This document shows, piece by piece, positions 37,194-46,086 of a stretch of DNA of 64,000 nucleotides (the first letter of the stretch is position 1; every line of letters begins with the position of its first letter). The DNA is from CAVVYA01 sp963752345 (GTDB lineage Bacteria; Pseudomonadota; Alphaproteobacteria; SMXQ01). The position numbers were made by a program, and so were the translations under genes. A model generated the notes under the pieces. That model had not been told where the DNA came from and made no database searches. It was given only the letters and a program-made list of their open reading frames with translations. The stretch is taken from contig CAVVYA010000002.1 of the NCBI GenBank assembly GCA_963752345.1, positions 248,001 through 312,000 of the forward strand, read 5' to 3'.

Positions 37194-38835
37194 ATGGCTC
37201 CACCGATATCCGGCATGAAACTGACCTTTGCCGAAGAGTTCAATTCATTGAAGCTCGGTTCCACTTGGAAACCCCATGACCAGTGGGGCAACCGCTATCT
37301 CGCGGGCAATAAAGAAGAACAGATTTATGTCAATTCGACCTACAAAAACCTCGGCATCAATCCCTTCGATGTGACCAATGGGGTGCTGACGATCAAGTCG
37401 CGCCCGGCCGGCGGCAACGCAGCGGCGCTTGGCAAGAAATACACATCCGGCATGCTGTCGTCCCATGGCGCGGGCGGCTTCTCGCAACAGTACCGGCTAT
37501 TTCGAGATGCGCGCCCAGTTGCCGCAGGGCAAAGGCATGTGGCCGGCGTTCTGGCTGCTCGCCGACCACGGCAAGTGGCCACCCGAGCTCGACGTCATGG
37601 AATTGATCGGCCAGTCGCCGACCTATCTGGTGCAGAGCATTCATTCGAAGGATGGCAACAAGGGCAAGACGACCTGGACGGGCCATAATCTCCAGACCAG
37701 CTTCAACACCTACGGCATGAACTGGACCAAGGATTCCATCACCTACTACTTGAATGGCAAAGCCACCGCGACTTACGCGACGCCGTCCGACATGCATACC
37801 AAGATGCATATGCTGCTCAACACCGCGGTCGGCGGCAGCTGGCCGGGTTCGCCCAACAGCACCACCAACTGGGCCAATGCCAACTACAAGATCGACTATG
37901 TCCGGGTCTACAGCAGCAACCCCAATGCCAAGCCGGTCGCCGGCGGGACTCCGTCACCTTCGACTTCGTCGCCGTCACCTTCGACTCCGGCGCCGTCGCC
38001 GAGCAATCCGGCGCCGGTCGGCACGGGCCACGTCGTCCTCAGCCACAAGTTCAACGCCTTGGACCTGAGCGACAGCTATCGCGCGGGATACGCCGGCAAC
38101 AACACCTCTCGCACCTATTCGGCCGGCCAGATGGCGATCGCCGGCGTGAAATCGCCGACCACCGTCGGTGTCTCCTACAGCGGCGCGAAGGACATCACGG
38201 TCGCCAACAACGGCGCCTGGGGCGGCATCAAGAACGCCTCAGTCAAGACTGGTGAGGTGCGCAATATCACGCTGCGCAACTTCGTCGATACGCAGATCGC
38301 CGTCGGCCATACCGCGCGCACGATCACCGTGTCGGATGCCAAGCGCGGCACCATCACGAGCGGCAACGGCAGCGACACCATCACCGTATCGGGCCGTAGC
38401 GATACCAACGACATCAACCTGATGACGATCAACACCGGCGGCGGCAACAACAAGGTGAGCTACACCGGCGGCAGCCTCAATCGCGTTCGCGTCAATGGCG
38501 GCGGCGGTGCGGATACGGTCACCATTTCCGGCAAGGCGGCCGCGACCATCAATGCCGGCGCGGGCAATGACCGAGTCAACGTCAACAGCGGCGCGACCTC
38601 GACCGTGACCGGCGGCACCGGCCGGGACGTCTTCTCGTTCCTCGCCGGCGCGCATGCGACGGTCACCGACTTCAAGCGCGGCGAGGACCGCGTGGAGTTG
38701 CGCGGCATCAGATCGAGCAGCGTCAAGGTCCGCACCAGCGGCAACTCGACGCTGATCGATCTGGGCAGCAGCGGCCGCATCACGATTGCGGGCGTGGCCA
38801 CCAACGCCACGGGGCTGAGCCTGTCCTACGCCTAA
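37194..38835 (+). CDS. GH16 beta-glucanase-like enzyme with repeat-rich C-terminal region, one frameshift
   Basis: About 547 aa when repaired. The N-terminal domain is glycoside hydrolase family 16: LTFAEEFNSLKLGSTW, GYFEMRAQLPQGKGMWPAFW and the catalytic ELDVMEL (ExDxxE), in the family order. A Ser/Pro/Thr linker (PSPSTSSPSPSTPAPSPS) leads to a C-terminal beta-repeat region rich in Gly, Asn and Thr with INAGAGNDRVNVNSG and GGTGRDVFSFLAG, like RTX/hemolysin-type calcium-binding tails. There is no N-terminal signal peptide, which fits type I secretion. One extra base near 37494 breaks the frame (QQYRLF for QQYGYF). ATG 37194 follows AGGGGAAT. A terminator follows. Confidence 0.88.
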
Positions 38836-38861
38836 GCGTGCCTTCCGACTTTCCGTAAACT

Positions 38862-38891
38862 GCGGCCCGGCAAAAACCGGGCCGCTTTTTT
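38862..38891 (+). terminator. Terminator after the GH16 gene
   Basis: A 9-bp stem GCGGCCCGG/CCGGGCCGC with loop CAAAAA, followed by T's. Confidence 0.9.
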
Positions 38892-38989
38892 ATGGGCTGG
38901 ATGCGGCGTCAATGAGCACGGGAAACGAGCCGTCCCATGCCTACGCGAAACTGGGCGGTAGAGGGCGCGATATGCTATGCCATAGCGCC

Positions 38990-40039
38990 ATGAGCGAACC
39001 GAGCCCTCCATCGAGCGGCCACGGCGGACCGGCATTCACGATCGGCAACGTCAGCGTGGCCGGCCGGGTGCTGACCGCGCCGATGACCGGCGTGTCGGAT
39101 TTGCCGTTCCGCCGGGCGGCATCCAAGCTGGGCGCGCCCTATGTCGCGACCGAGATGGTCGCCTGCGAAATGTTCGCGGCGGGCCGCCCCGACGTGGTGC
39201 GCCGCGCCGCGGTGGGCGAGGGGCTGCCGCTGATGGTCGTCCAGCTCGTCGGGCGCGAGGCGCAGTGGCTCGCCAAGGGCGCGCGGATGGCGGAGGCCGC
39301 CGGGGCCGAGATCATCGACATCAACATGGGCTGCCCGGCCAAGGAAGTCACCGGCGGCCTGTCCGGCTCGGCACTGATGCGCGATCTCGATCATGCGGAA
39401 CGGCTGATCGCCGCGGCGGTCGGCGCCACCGCGCGGCCGGTGACCTTGAAGATGCGGCTTGGCTGGGACGACGCCAGCCGCAACGCGCCGGAGCTCGCCG
39501 AGCGGGCCGAGCGCGCCGGCGTGCAGGCGATCACCGTCCATGGCCGCACGCGCCAGCAGTTCTACAAGGGCACCGTCGATTGGCATGCCGTGGCCGCAGT
39601 CAAGGCGGCAACCCGGCTGCCGGTCATCGTCAACGGCGACATCGTGGACGCGGCATCGGCGCGCGCCGCTCTCGCCCAGTCGGGCGCCGACGCCGTCATG
39701 ATCGGCCGCGGCGCCTACGGCCGGCCGTGGATCGCCGCCAGCATCGCGCGCGCCTTGGCAACCGGTGAGGCGATGGTCGAACCCATGCTGAGCGAGCGGC
39801 TGGCCATCGTGCTCGATCATTTCGCCGACGCCCTGCGCTTTTACGGCGACGCGCTCGGGCTCAAGGTTTTCCGCAAGCATCTCGGCTGGTATGTCGAGAA
39901 CGCGCCGTGGCACGCCAACGCCGAGGCGCGCCGCGCCGTCAAATCACAACTCTGCCGGCTCGAATCGCCGGCCGAGGTCGAGGCGGCGCTCATGGCGCTT
40001 TGGTCGCGCAACGAACAGCCGGCCAGCGCCGCGGCCTAG
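38990..40039 (+). CDS. dusB: tRNA-dihydrouridine synthase (DusB/NifR3-like)
   Basis: 349 aa from ATG 38990 (an ATG at 38912 would add 26 residues). It uses FMN and NADPH to reduce uridine in the tRNA D-loop. The text VLTAPMTGVSDLPFRRAA is the family opening, and DINMGCPAKEVTGGLSGSAL carries the catalytic cysteine that donates the proton. KMRLGWDD and VHGRTRQQFYKGTVDW follow as expected, then VNGDIVDAASA and GRGAYGRPW near the FMN phosphate. In many alphaproteobacteria the gene is next to ntrBC; here it is alone. The assignment to DusB rather than DusA or DusC is by overall text only. Confidence 0.9.
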   Translation: MSEPSPPSSGHGGPAFTIGNVSVAGRVLTAPMTGVSDLPFRRAASKLGAPYVATEMVACEMFAAGRPDVVRRAAVGEGLPLMVVQLVGREAQWLAKGARMAEAAGAEIIDINMGCPAKEVTGGLSGSALMRDLDHAERLIAAAVGATARPVTLKMRLGWDDASRNAPELAERAERAGVQAITVHGRTRQQFYKGTVDWHAVAAVKAATRLPVIVNGDIVDAASARAALAQSGADAVMIGRGAYGRPWIAASIARALATGEAMVEPMLSERLAIVLDHFADALRFYGDALGLKVFRKHLGWYVENAPWHANAEARRAVKSQLCRLESPAEVEAALMALWSRNEQPASAAA

Positions 40040-40069
40040 ACCGCTGTCTGTCCCTCACCATTGCATCGC

Positions 40070-40307
40070 TGAAACCCCCCACCTAACCTCCCCCGCGAGG
40101 GACGAGATCGGAGCGGTCGCGATCGTCTTTTGAGCGCGAGAGGAATAGTTAGCCGGAACGATCGTAGGCGAGATCGTAGGAAGAGATGCGTAGGAGAGAG
40201 CACTCGTCGGAGAGAGATCGGAGGAAAGGGATCGCAGGAGGATTTCTAGGGAGAGGCGTCGTAATCTCCCTCCCCCTTGACGGGGGAGGGTCGGGGTGGG
40301 GGTGAAA
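40070..40307. repeat. Imperfect inverted repeat element with purine-rich core
   Basis: The left arm begins ACCCCCCACCTAACCTCCCC (around 40075), and the right arm around 40268-40305 is its approximate complement (GGGGGAGGGTCGGGGTGGGG). Between lie degenerate GATCGTAGGA and GAGAGA-rich units. No gene is seen in 40040-40412. It resembles an intergenic MITE- or REP-like element. Confidence 0.5.
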
Positions 40308-40412
40308 GGCGGCGGGCAGTCAGGCCTTTGCGCTGTATCGGAGATGGCACCACTGCAATCGCCTTTGGCGGAGGGGCGCCAATCAGGCGCCGCCGTGTCA
40401 GGCGCCGTAGTA

Positions 40413-40937
40413 TTACGCTTTCGGCGGCGCGCCGAAGAAGGCGCCGTCGCGGAAGATCACCGGCACGGATTTGTTCTCTTTCGAATCGCCGCGCAGCTCG
40501 TTGCCGTTGATGTCGAGGCGATAGGGCGCCTTCTGCTTGCGCGGGCTCGGGCTGCCGACGCGGATCATGACGAGCGGCTCCTGGCTCGTGGCATAGAAGC
40601 GGTAGTAGGTGTTCTTGGGCAGCATGATGCCCTGATACTGGCCGAGCTCGACTTCCTCACCCTCGGGTCCGAAGAACTTCGCCGAGCCTTGCAGGATCAT
40701 GAAGCTATGGTCCTCGCCCGTATGGGCGTGCAGCTCGTTCTCGCCGCCCGAGGCATAGACCTTCATGCGGATGATCAGGTCGTCCGCCGCGGCGACGACC
40801 GTATCGGTGCGCCCCTGGTCGAGAAGCTGGGCTTGCAGCGTGAACACCGACGGCTTGGTGTTCTTCGCCATCTCCATTTCTTTTTGCTTGAGCTTGTCGG
40901 TGCCGATGGACGGCTCGACGAAGGTGGATATTTGCAT
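40413..40937 (-). CDS. Single-domain cupin protein
   Basis: 174 aa from ATG 40937 (GTG 40940 is adjacent; a GAAAGG ribosome site precedes). The cupin box reads GGENELHAHTGEDHSFMILQ, with the H-x-H and a Glu/His set for a metal, followed by the second motif near YQGIMLPKNTYYRFYA. Small cupins include dioxygenases, isomerases and ligand-binding regulators. It is first of a tight minus-strand neighbourhood with an amidohydrolase and a TctC gene on the same strand, so I infer a step in the same pathway. Confidence 0.8.
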   Translation of the reverse strand: MQISTFVEPSIGTDKLKQKEMEMAKNTKPSVFTLQAQLLDQGRTDTVVAAADDLIIRMKVYASGGENELHAHTGEDHSFMILQGSAKFFGPEGEEVELGQYQGIMLPKNTYYRFYATSQEPLVMIRVGSPSPRKQKAPYRLDINGNELRGDSKENKSVPVIFRDGAFFGAPPKA

Positions 40938-41020
40938 CACGATTCGCCTTTCACGAAGGTCCTATCATTCGCCTGTGCGGAACGGGCGCAGCGGGCATCC
41001 CGCCCCACCGCTCGTCTCGC

Positions 41021-42104
41021 TCAGAGCTTCAGGCCGTAAAGATCGATGACATTCTGGTGCACCAGGCGCTTCTGGCGCGCCGGCTCGAGATCGCCGATCT
41101 GCCGGGCCAGGAAGGCGCGCGAGTTCGGCCAGGTCATGTTGGCGTGCGGGTAGTCGCTCGACCACATGCAGTTCTTCTCGCCCCAGATCTTCAGCAGATG
41201 GGAGCCGACCACGTCGTCCATGAAGGTGGCGTAGAAATGCTCGGTGAAGATCGTGCTCGGCAGGCGCGAGATCTCGAACTTCTGCTGGGCCGACTGGCCC
41301 GGCTTGGTGAAGCGGTTGTAGTAGTAGTCCCACTGCTGCAGGGTGAACGGCAGCCAGCCGATCTCGCTCTCGACCAGCTCGACTTTCAGCTTCGGATGAC
41401 GCTCGAACACGCCGGACCAGATCAGGTCGAACACGGTGGTCACCGCGTCGGCGGTCTTGATGTTGACGGAGCCGCGCACGACCTCCATGCCGGCAAGCTG
41501 CGGCATGAAGCGGTTGTAGCTGTGGCCGCTCAGGATATGGAAGTTGATCGGCTTGCCGAGCTCGGCTGCCGCCGCCCAAAGCTTTTCGTAATGGTCGGAC
41601 GTCAGCGGCAGCGCCGGATCGGGCACCTGCCAGACCAGGCCGCCGAGCAGGCCCATGTCGGCGCAGCGCTGCATTTCCTTGACCGCCCAGTCGATGTCGT
41701 AGACGGCAAGGCAGGGCACGCCGAACAGCCGCTTGGGCGAGGTCTTGCAGTAAGCGGCGAGCCAATCGTTGTAGAGGCGGAAGGCCGCTTCCTGCACCTT
41801 GTGGGGCACCGCGAAGGCGCGTAGCGCGGTCGTCGGATAGAGCACTTCCGCAGCGACGCCGTCGAGGTCCATATGCTCGATGCGCACCTTGGGGTCGAGC
41901 CCGCCGGCGGGCCGCTTGTCCTTCGGATAATTGCCGAGCTTCGGCAGTTCGGCCGCGCATCTCTTCCGGCAGCGAGTCCCACAGGTCGGTCGGCTCGTCG
42001 ACGTGCGAGTCGGCCGAAACCAGCAGCTTCGGAATCGCCTGGGCCTTCTGCTTGAATGCCGCGTCGACGGTGCGGGCGGACATTTCCTCGATCTTGGTCG
42101 CCAT
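41021..42104 (-). CDS. Amidohydrolase-family enzyme (2), one frameshift
   Basis: About 360 aa when repaired. The start MATKIEEMSARTVDAAFKQK leads to LLVSADSHVDEPTDLWD, the D-x-H metal motif. One extra base near 41953 breaks PEEMRA / AELPKLGNYPKDKRPAGG. The C-terminal part has VESEIGWLPFTLQQWDYYY and MWSSDYPHANMTWP, the metal-binding aspartate block, matching the other amidohydrolase at 27.4-28.6 kb in order and spacing. The frame through the rest is clean. It is preceded by a TctC gene (52 bases upstream in transcription) and followed by a cupin gene, so this is a recurring set. Confidence 0.86.
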
Positions 42105-42156
42105 ATGCGTTTACTCCATCGTTTCGTGACTGACGCCTGCGCGGACGCGGCGTGTC

Positions 42157-43179
42157 TCAGTTTGCCGCGGTGAGCTCCAGCGCGCGCTCGACCACCGAAC
42201 GGTCGAAGCCGCTGATGCGCTGGACGATCTTCTGCATCTCGACGCCCGGCACCGGCTCGACGTCGATGCGCAGCTTTCCGGCGTCGGCGACGAAGGCCGG
42301 ATCCTTGACGGTGTCGTCGAACGCCTTGCGCAGCAGTGCCAGGCGGTCGGCCGGCACGTCGGGCGGCGCGATCAGCGGCCAGGCGGTGACCTGCGGCGCG
42401 AAGATCAGTTCGAGCGCCTGGCGGTCGCGGTCGTTCTTGGCGTAATCCATGATGAAGGGCGTATCCGGCAGGTCCTCCGCCTTGTTCATGCCCATCTGCA
42501 GCAGGATGTTGATCTTCTTCTGGTCGAGCCAGTCCTTCGAACGGCTTTTCACGCTGCCCCACGACCAGCCGAAGCGGCCCTGCACCTCGCCGCGCTCCAT
42601 CGCCAGCGTGATGTCGTTGCCGCCGGGATAGCCCTGCACGATCTTGATCTTGGCCCCGGTGAGCTTGCGCGTCAGCATCGGGAAGCGGCCGGTGTCGTCG
42701 GTCGTGCCGGTCGCGCCCACGGTGAGCTCGTTCTTCAGCACGTCATCGAAGGTCTTGAAGCCGGTGGTGTGCCAGGCGACGCCCACGGAAACCTCGGAAC
42801 TCGTGCTGCCGATCGGATTGAAGCGGGTCGGGTCGTATTTCGCGCTCTCCGGGCTGAACACCGGCTCGATCGAATAGCTGCGCGCCACCATGCCGAGCAC
42901 CGTGCCGTCCTTGGGCGCCACCGTGTAGAGATGCAGGATCGCCTTGATGCTGCCGGCGCCCGCCATGTTCTGCGGGATCATGGTCGGCTGGCCGGCCAGA
43001 TGGTGCGGCATGTGGCGCGACAACAGCCGCGCCGTGGCGTCGTAGGTGCCGCCCGGCGCGTAGCCGATCAGCACCGTGATCGTCTTGCCCTTGAAGAAAT
43101 CCTGCTGGGCGAGCACCGGCGTGGCGATCCCCCATCCGGCCACCGTAAGCAGCAGCCCCATCGTCGTCATTGCGCGCAT
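42157..43179 (-). CDS. TctC/Bug-family periplasmic binding protein (4)
   Basis: 340 aa from ATG 43179 (GGGGAGAGACC upstream); the longer ORF start is not supported. The signal peptide MRAMTTMGLLLTVAGWGIAT is cut after PVLAQ. The mature start QDFFKGKTITVLIGYAPGGT, WHTTGFKTFDDVLKN and MERGEVQGRFGWSWGS follow the family. It is the first gene of the TctC - amidohydrolase - cupin unit on the minus strand. The frame is intact. Ligand unknown, probably a carboxylated aromatic. Confidence 0.92.
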   Translation of the reverse strand: MRAMTTMGLLLTVAGWGIATPVLAQQDFFKGKTITVLIGYAPGGTYDATARLLSRHMPHHLAGQPTMIPQNMAGAGSIKAILHLYTVAPKDGTVLGMVARSYSIEPVFSPESAKYDPTRFNPIGSTSSEVSVGVAWHTTGFKTFDDVLKNELTVGATGTTDDTGRFPMLTRKLTGAKIKIVQGYPGGNDITLAMERGEVQGRFGWSWGSVKSRSKDWLDQKKINILLQMGMNKAEDLPDTPFIMDYAKNDRDRQALELIFAPQVTAWPLIAPPDVPADRLALLRKAFDDTVKDPAFVADAGKLRIDVEPVPGVEMQKIVQRISGFDRSVVERALELTAAN

Positions 43180-43317
43180 GGTCTCTCCCCAGTCGATGTG
43201 AGCCCGGCTGCCGCTTCTTCGGGGCTTGGCCGGCTCCACTCCCAGACGGCGCGATGATCCTCATGGACCACCGCGAGCGTCGTCAAATCGTGTAATCCCC
43301 AAGTATGAAGCGCGCGA

Positions 43318-43348
43318 CTATTTCCCACAACGAAACAGTGGGAAATAG
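43318..43348. promoter_or_regulatory. 11-bp inverted repeat upstream of TctC (4)
   Basis: CTATTTCCCAC (43318-43328) and GTGGGAAATAG (43338-43348) are exact complements with a 9-base spacer. They lie about 140 bases upstream of the minus-strand TctC start and 310 bases upstream of the plus-strand VOC start. This is a candidate operator. The rest of 43180-43657 is repeat-like GC-rich sequence without a gene. Confidence 0.5.
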
Positions 43349-43657
43349 ACCATTCACTTTCCGGCAATACTGCCATCCGGAAGCAGAAATGCTGCGCTGC
43401 GGAGGCCTCTAAACCTCCTCCTTCGATGGCGGAGGGGGCGCGCGAAGCGAGGCGGGTGGGGTGATTCGCACGGTCTTTGGACGTCCCGGCCGCTTGCCCC
43501 CACCCGGCCCTCCGGTATGGAGCGAGGAGGGCGTGCAAGGGTGATTTGCAGCAACGCGCGGGTTCGTGGCCGATCTCTCGGGCTGGCCGGAACCATCCGC
43601 TGTTTCCTGCGTAGCCATGACGGGCGCAGAGCGGGCACAGCAGCGCGGGAGAACGGC

Positions 43658-44142
43658 ATGGCACGGGTCGTCGGCATCGACCATCTGGTCATTCGGGTGA
43701 GCGACTTTGCGAAATCGAAGGCGTTCTACGGCAAGTTGTTCGACTTCCTGGGCTTCGAGGTGCTGGACGAATATCCCGGCGCGATCGGCTGGACCAACGG
43801 CAAGACGCGGTTCTGGATCGGCCGCGCCGACGCCAGGGGACACCCGCGCAAATACCGCATCGGCGACGTCGGATTTCACCACTATGCCTTCGCGCTGCGC
43901 AGCCGCAAGGACGTGGACGCACTGCAGGCGATTCCTTGAACGAGAACGGCGTCACAATCGTCGATGAAGCGGGCGAGTATTACGACGATTATTACGCCGT
44001 GTTCTTCCTCGATCCCGACGGGCTCAAGCTCGAAGGCATGAAATACGGCGAGGCCCACGCGCGCGCCGCGCGCAAACGTGCCGCCGCGCGCAATGCCGCG
44101 AAGCGGAAACCGCAACGCCGCCCAAGCCGCAGGGCCGACTGA
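43658..44142 (+). CDS. VOC-family protein (2), frameshifted
   Basis: ATG 43658 follows GGGAGAACGGC. The N-terminal half VVGIDHLVIRVSDFAKSKAF has the opening His ligand. The C-terminal half (in another frame) has GEYYDDYYAVFFLDPDGLKL with the D-P-D and Glu ligands. The junction near 43935 needs two bases removed to read DALQAFLNENGVTIVDEAGE. About 160 aa, ending in a basic tail AARKRAAARNAAKRKPQ. Role unknown; the family includes dioxygenases, lyases and resistance proteins. The next gene (recQ) converges on it. Confidence 0.78.
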
Positions 44143-44208
44143 CGCCGGCTTCCCATCAGGGGCGGTTTCACATCTTTTAGAATATAGGAGGGCAGGCCGC
44201 GCGCTGAC

Positions 44209-46086
44209 TTATGAGCCTTCATGGGTGCGCCACGCCTCGATCACGGCCAGGAACGCCGTGCCGTAGCGCAGCAGCTTGACGTCGCCCACGCCATGGATGC
44301 CGCGCATCTCGGCGAGCGAGGCGGGAGCGCGGTCGGCCATGTCGACCAGGGTGCGGTTGGAAAAAATCGCATAGAGCGGCAGGCCGGCGGCGAGCTCGCG
44401 CCGCTTCGCCTTGAGCGCATCGAGCAGGCCCTGGTTGACCGAGGTCTCCGCCGCCGCCGCGGATTTCGCTTTCCGCTTGCTGGAAGCCGCCGACACGGCG
44501 ATATCCTCGCGCATCTCGAAGGTGATGGTGCCGCGCATCAGATCCCGGCCGGTCTCGGTCAAGGCGAGGCCGCCGTGTCCTGCGATGTCCGGCACGATAT
44601 GGCCGGCGGCGGCGAGCTGACGCAGGATCGAGCGCCACTGTGGCGCGTTGTGTTCGGTGCCGACGCCGAAGGTCGGCAGGCGGTCGTGGCCCAGCTTGGT
44701 TATGCGTTCGGTGAGATCGCCGCGCAGCACCGCGATGACATGCTCGGCGCCGAAGCGCTGGCCGGTGCGTGCCATGGCGGAGAGCGCCTTGCGCGCCGCC
44801 GTGGTGCCATCCAGGCGATGCGGCGGGTTGCGGCACAGGTCGCAGTTGCCGCAGGGCTCCGACGTCTCGCCGAAATAGGCGAGCAGGGTCTGGCGCCGGC
44901 AGCGCGGCAATTCGCAGAGGCCGACGAGCGCATTGAGGCGCTGGCGGTCGATCCGCTTGCGTGCCTCGTCGGCGTCGCCGTCCTCGATCTGGCGGCGGCG
45001 CAGCACGATGTCGTCCAGCCCATAGAGCGTCAGCGTGTCGGCCGGGTCGCCGTCGCGCCCGGCGCGGCCGATTTCCTGCCAGTAGGATTCGATCGTCTTG
45101 GGCATGTCGGCATGGGCGACAAAGCGCACGTCCGGCTTGTCGATGCCCATGCCGAAAGCGATGGTGGCGCAGACGATAACGCCGTCCTCGCGCAGGAAGC
45201 GGTCCTGGGCGGCCTCGCGGGCCGGCGTCGCCATGCCGGCGTGATAGGAAACGGCGATCAGCCCGGCCGTCGTCAGCCATTCGGCGACCTGCGCGGTCTT
45301 CGCGCGCGAGCTGCAATAGACGATGCCGCTGTCGCCGCGATGGCGCTCGGCGAGCTCGAGGATTTGCCGGCGCGCGTTGAGCTTCGGCGCCATGGCGAGG
45401 GACAGGTTCGGCCGGTCGAATCCGGCGACAAACACTTCGGGCCGTGTGGCGAAAAGGTGCGCGAGGATGTCGGCCCGGGTCGCCGCGTCGGCGGTCGCGG
45501 TGAGCGCGATGGTCTGCAAGCCGGGCAGGCGCGCGGTCAGACGCGGGATTTCGCGATACTCGGGCCGGAAGTCGTGGCCCCATTCGACCACGCAGTGCGC
45601 CTCGTCGACCGCCAGCAGCCAGGGCTTGGCGGCGGCCAATAGATCCAGCGTGTCCGCCCGCGCCAGCCGCTCCGGCGCCAGATAGAGCAGACGGATTTCG
45701 GATCGGCGCACGGCGTCGAGGATGCGGCGGGTCTCGGTCCAGTCGTTGGCCGAGGTCAGGCAGGCGGCGGGAATGCCCATGGCGGACAGCGACGCGACCT
45801 GTTCGCGCATCAAGGCGATCAGTGGCGAGACGACCACCACCAGGCCACCCCTGTGGACGGCCGGCAGCTGGTAGCACAGCGACTTGCCGCCGCCGGTCGG
45901 CAGCACGGCGAGCACGTCGCGCCCGCCGAGCACGGCCTCGAGGATCGGCGCTTGCATGGCGCGCAGGCCGTCGAAGCCGAATACGGCGCGCAGGGTTTCG
46001 TGAACAGAATCGATGGATGGAGGCTCCCGTCGCGGCTCAGTGTAGGCAGTTTCGCCGGCTTGCGGAAGGCGTGTCGGGATGCTCAA
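44209..46086 (-). CDS. recQ: ATP-dependent DNA helicase, RecQ
   Basis: 625 aa, intact. 3'-5' helicase of recombination and replication repair. Motif I LPTGGGKSLCYQLPA, the DEAH box in AVDEAHCVVEWGHDFRPEYR (most RecQ have CISQWGHDFR here), motif VI QEIGRAGRDG, the zinc cysteines in CRRQTLLAYFGE and CGNCDLC, the RQC region and an HRDC domain at about residues 555-620 (LLDALKAKRRELAAGLPLYA). The ORF begins with TTG, whose T is the first base of the upstream MFS gene's TGA (TTGA), so translation is likely coupled to it. A downstream start is not evident. Confidence 0.92.
   Translation of the reverse strand: MSIPTRLPQAGETAYTEPRREPPSIDSVHETLRAVFGFDGLRAMQAPILEAVLGGRDVLAVLPTGGGKSLCYQLPAVHRGGLVVVVSPLIALMREQVASLSAMGIPAACLTSANDWTETRRILDAVRRSEIRLLYLAPERLARADTLDLLAAAKPWLLAVDEAHCVVEWGHDFRPEYREIPRLTARLPGLQTIALTATADAATRADILAHLFATRPEVFVAGFDRPNLSLAMAPKLNARRQILELAERHRGDSGIVYCSSRAKTAQVAEWLTTAGLIAVSYHAGMATPAREAAQDRFLREDGVIVCATIAFGMGIDKPDVRFVAHADMPKTIESYWQEIGRAGRDGDPADTLTLYGLDDIVLRRRQIEDGDADEARKRIDRQRLNALVGLCELPRCRRQTLLAYFGETSEPCGNCDLCRNPPHRLDGTTAARKALSAMARTGQRFGAEHVIAVLRGDLTERITKLGHDRLPTFGVGTEHNAPQWRSILRQLAAAGHIVPDIAGHGGLALTETGRDLMRGTITFEMREDIAVSAASSKRKAKSAAAAETSVNQGLLDALKAKRRELAAGLPLYAIFSNRTLVDMADRAPASLAEMRGIHGVGDVKLLRYGTAFLAVIEAWRTHEGS

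Noticed and set aside
40150..40260. Possible CRISPR-like tandem repeats (GATCGTAGGA units)
   Set aside because: The units are degenerate, of uneven spacing and lack uniform spacers; no cas genes are present.
44221..45642. 473-codon plus-strand ORF opposite recQ
   Set aside because: Antisense shadow of an intact conserved helicase gene.
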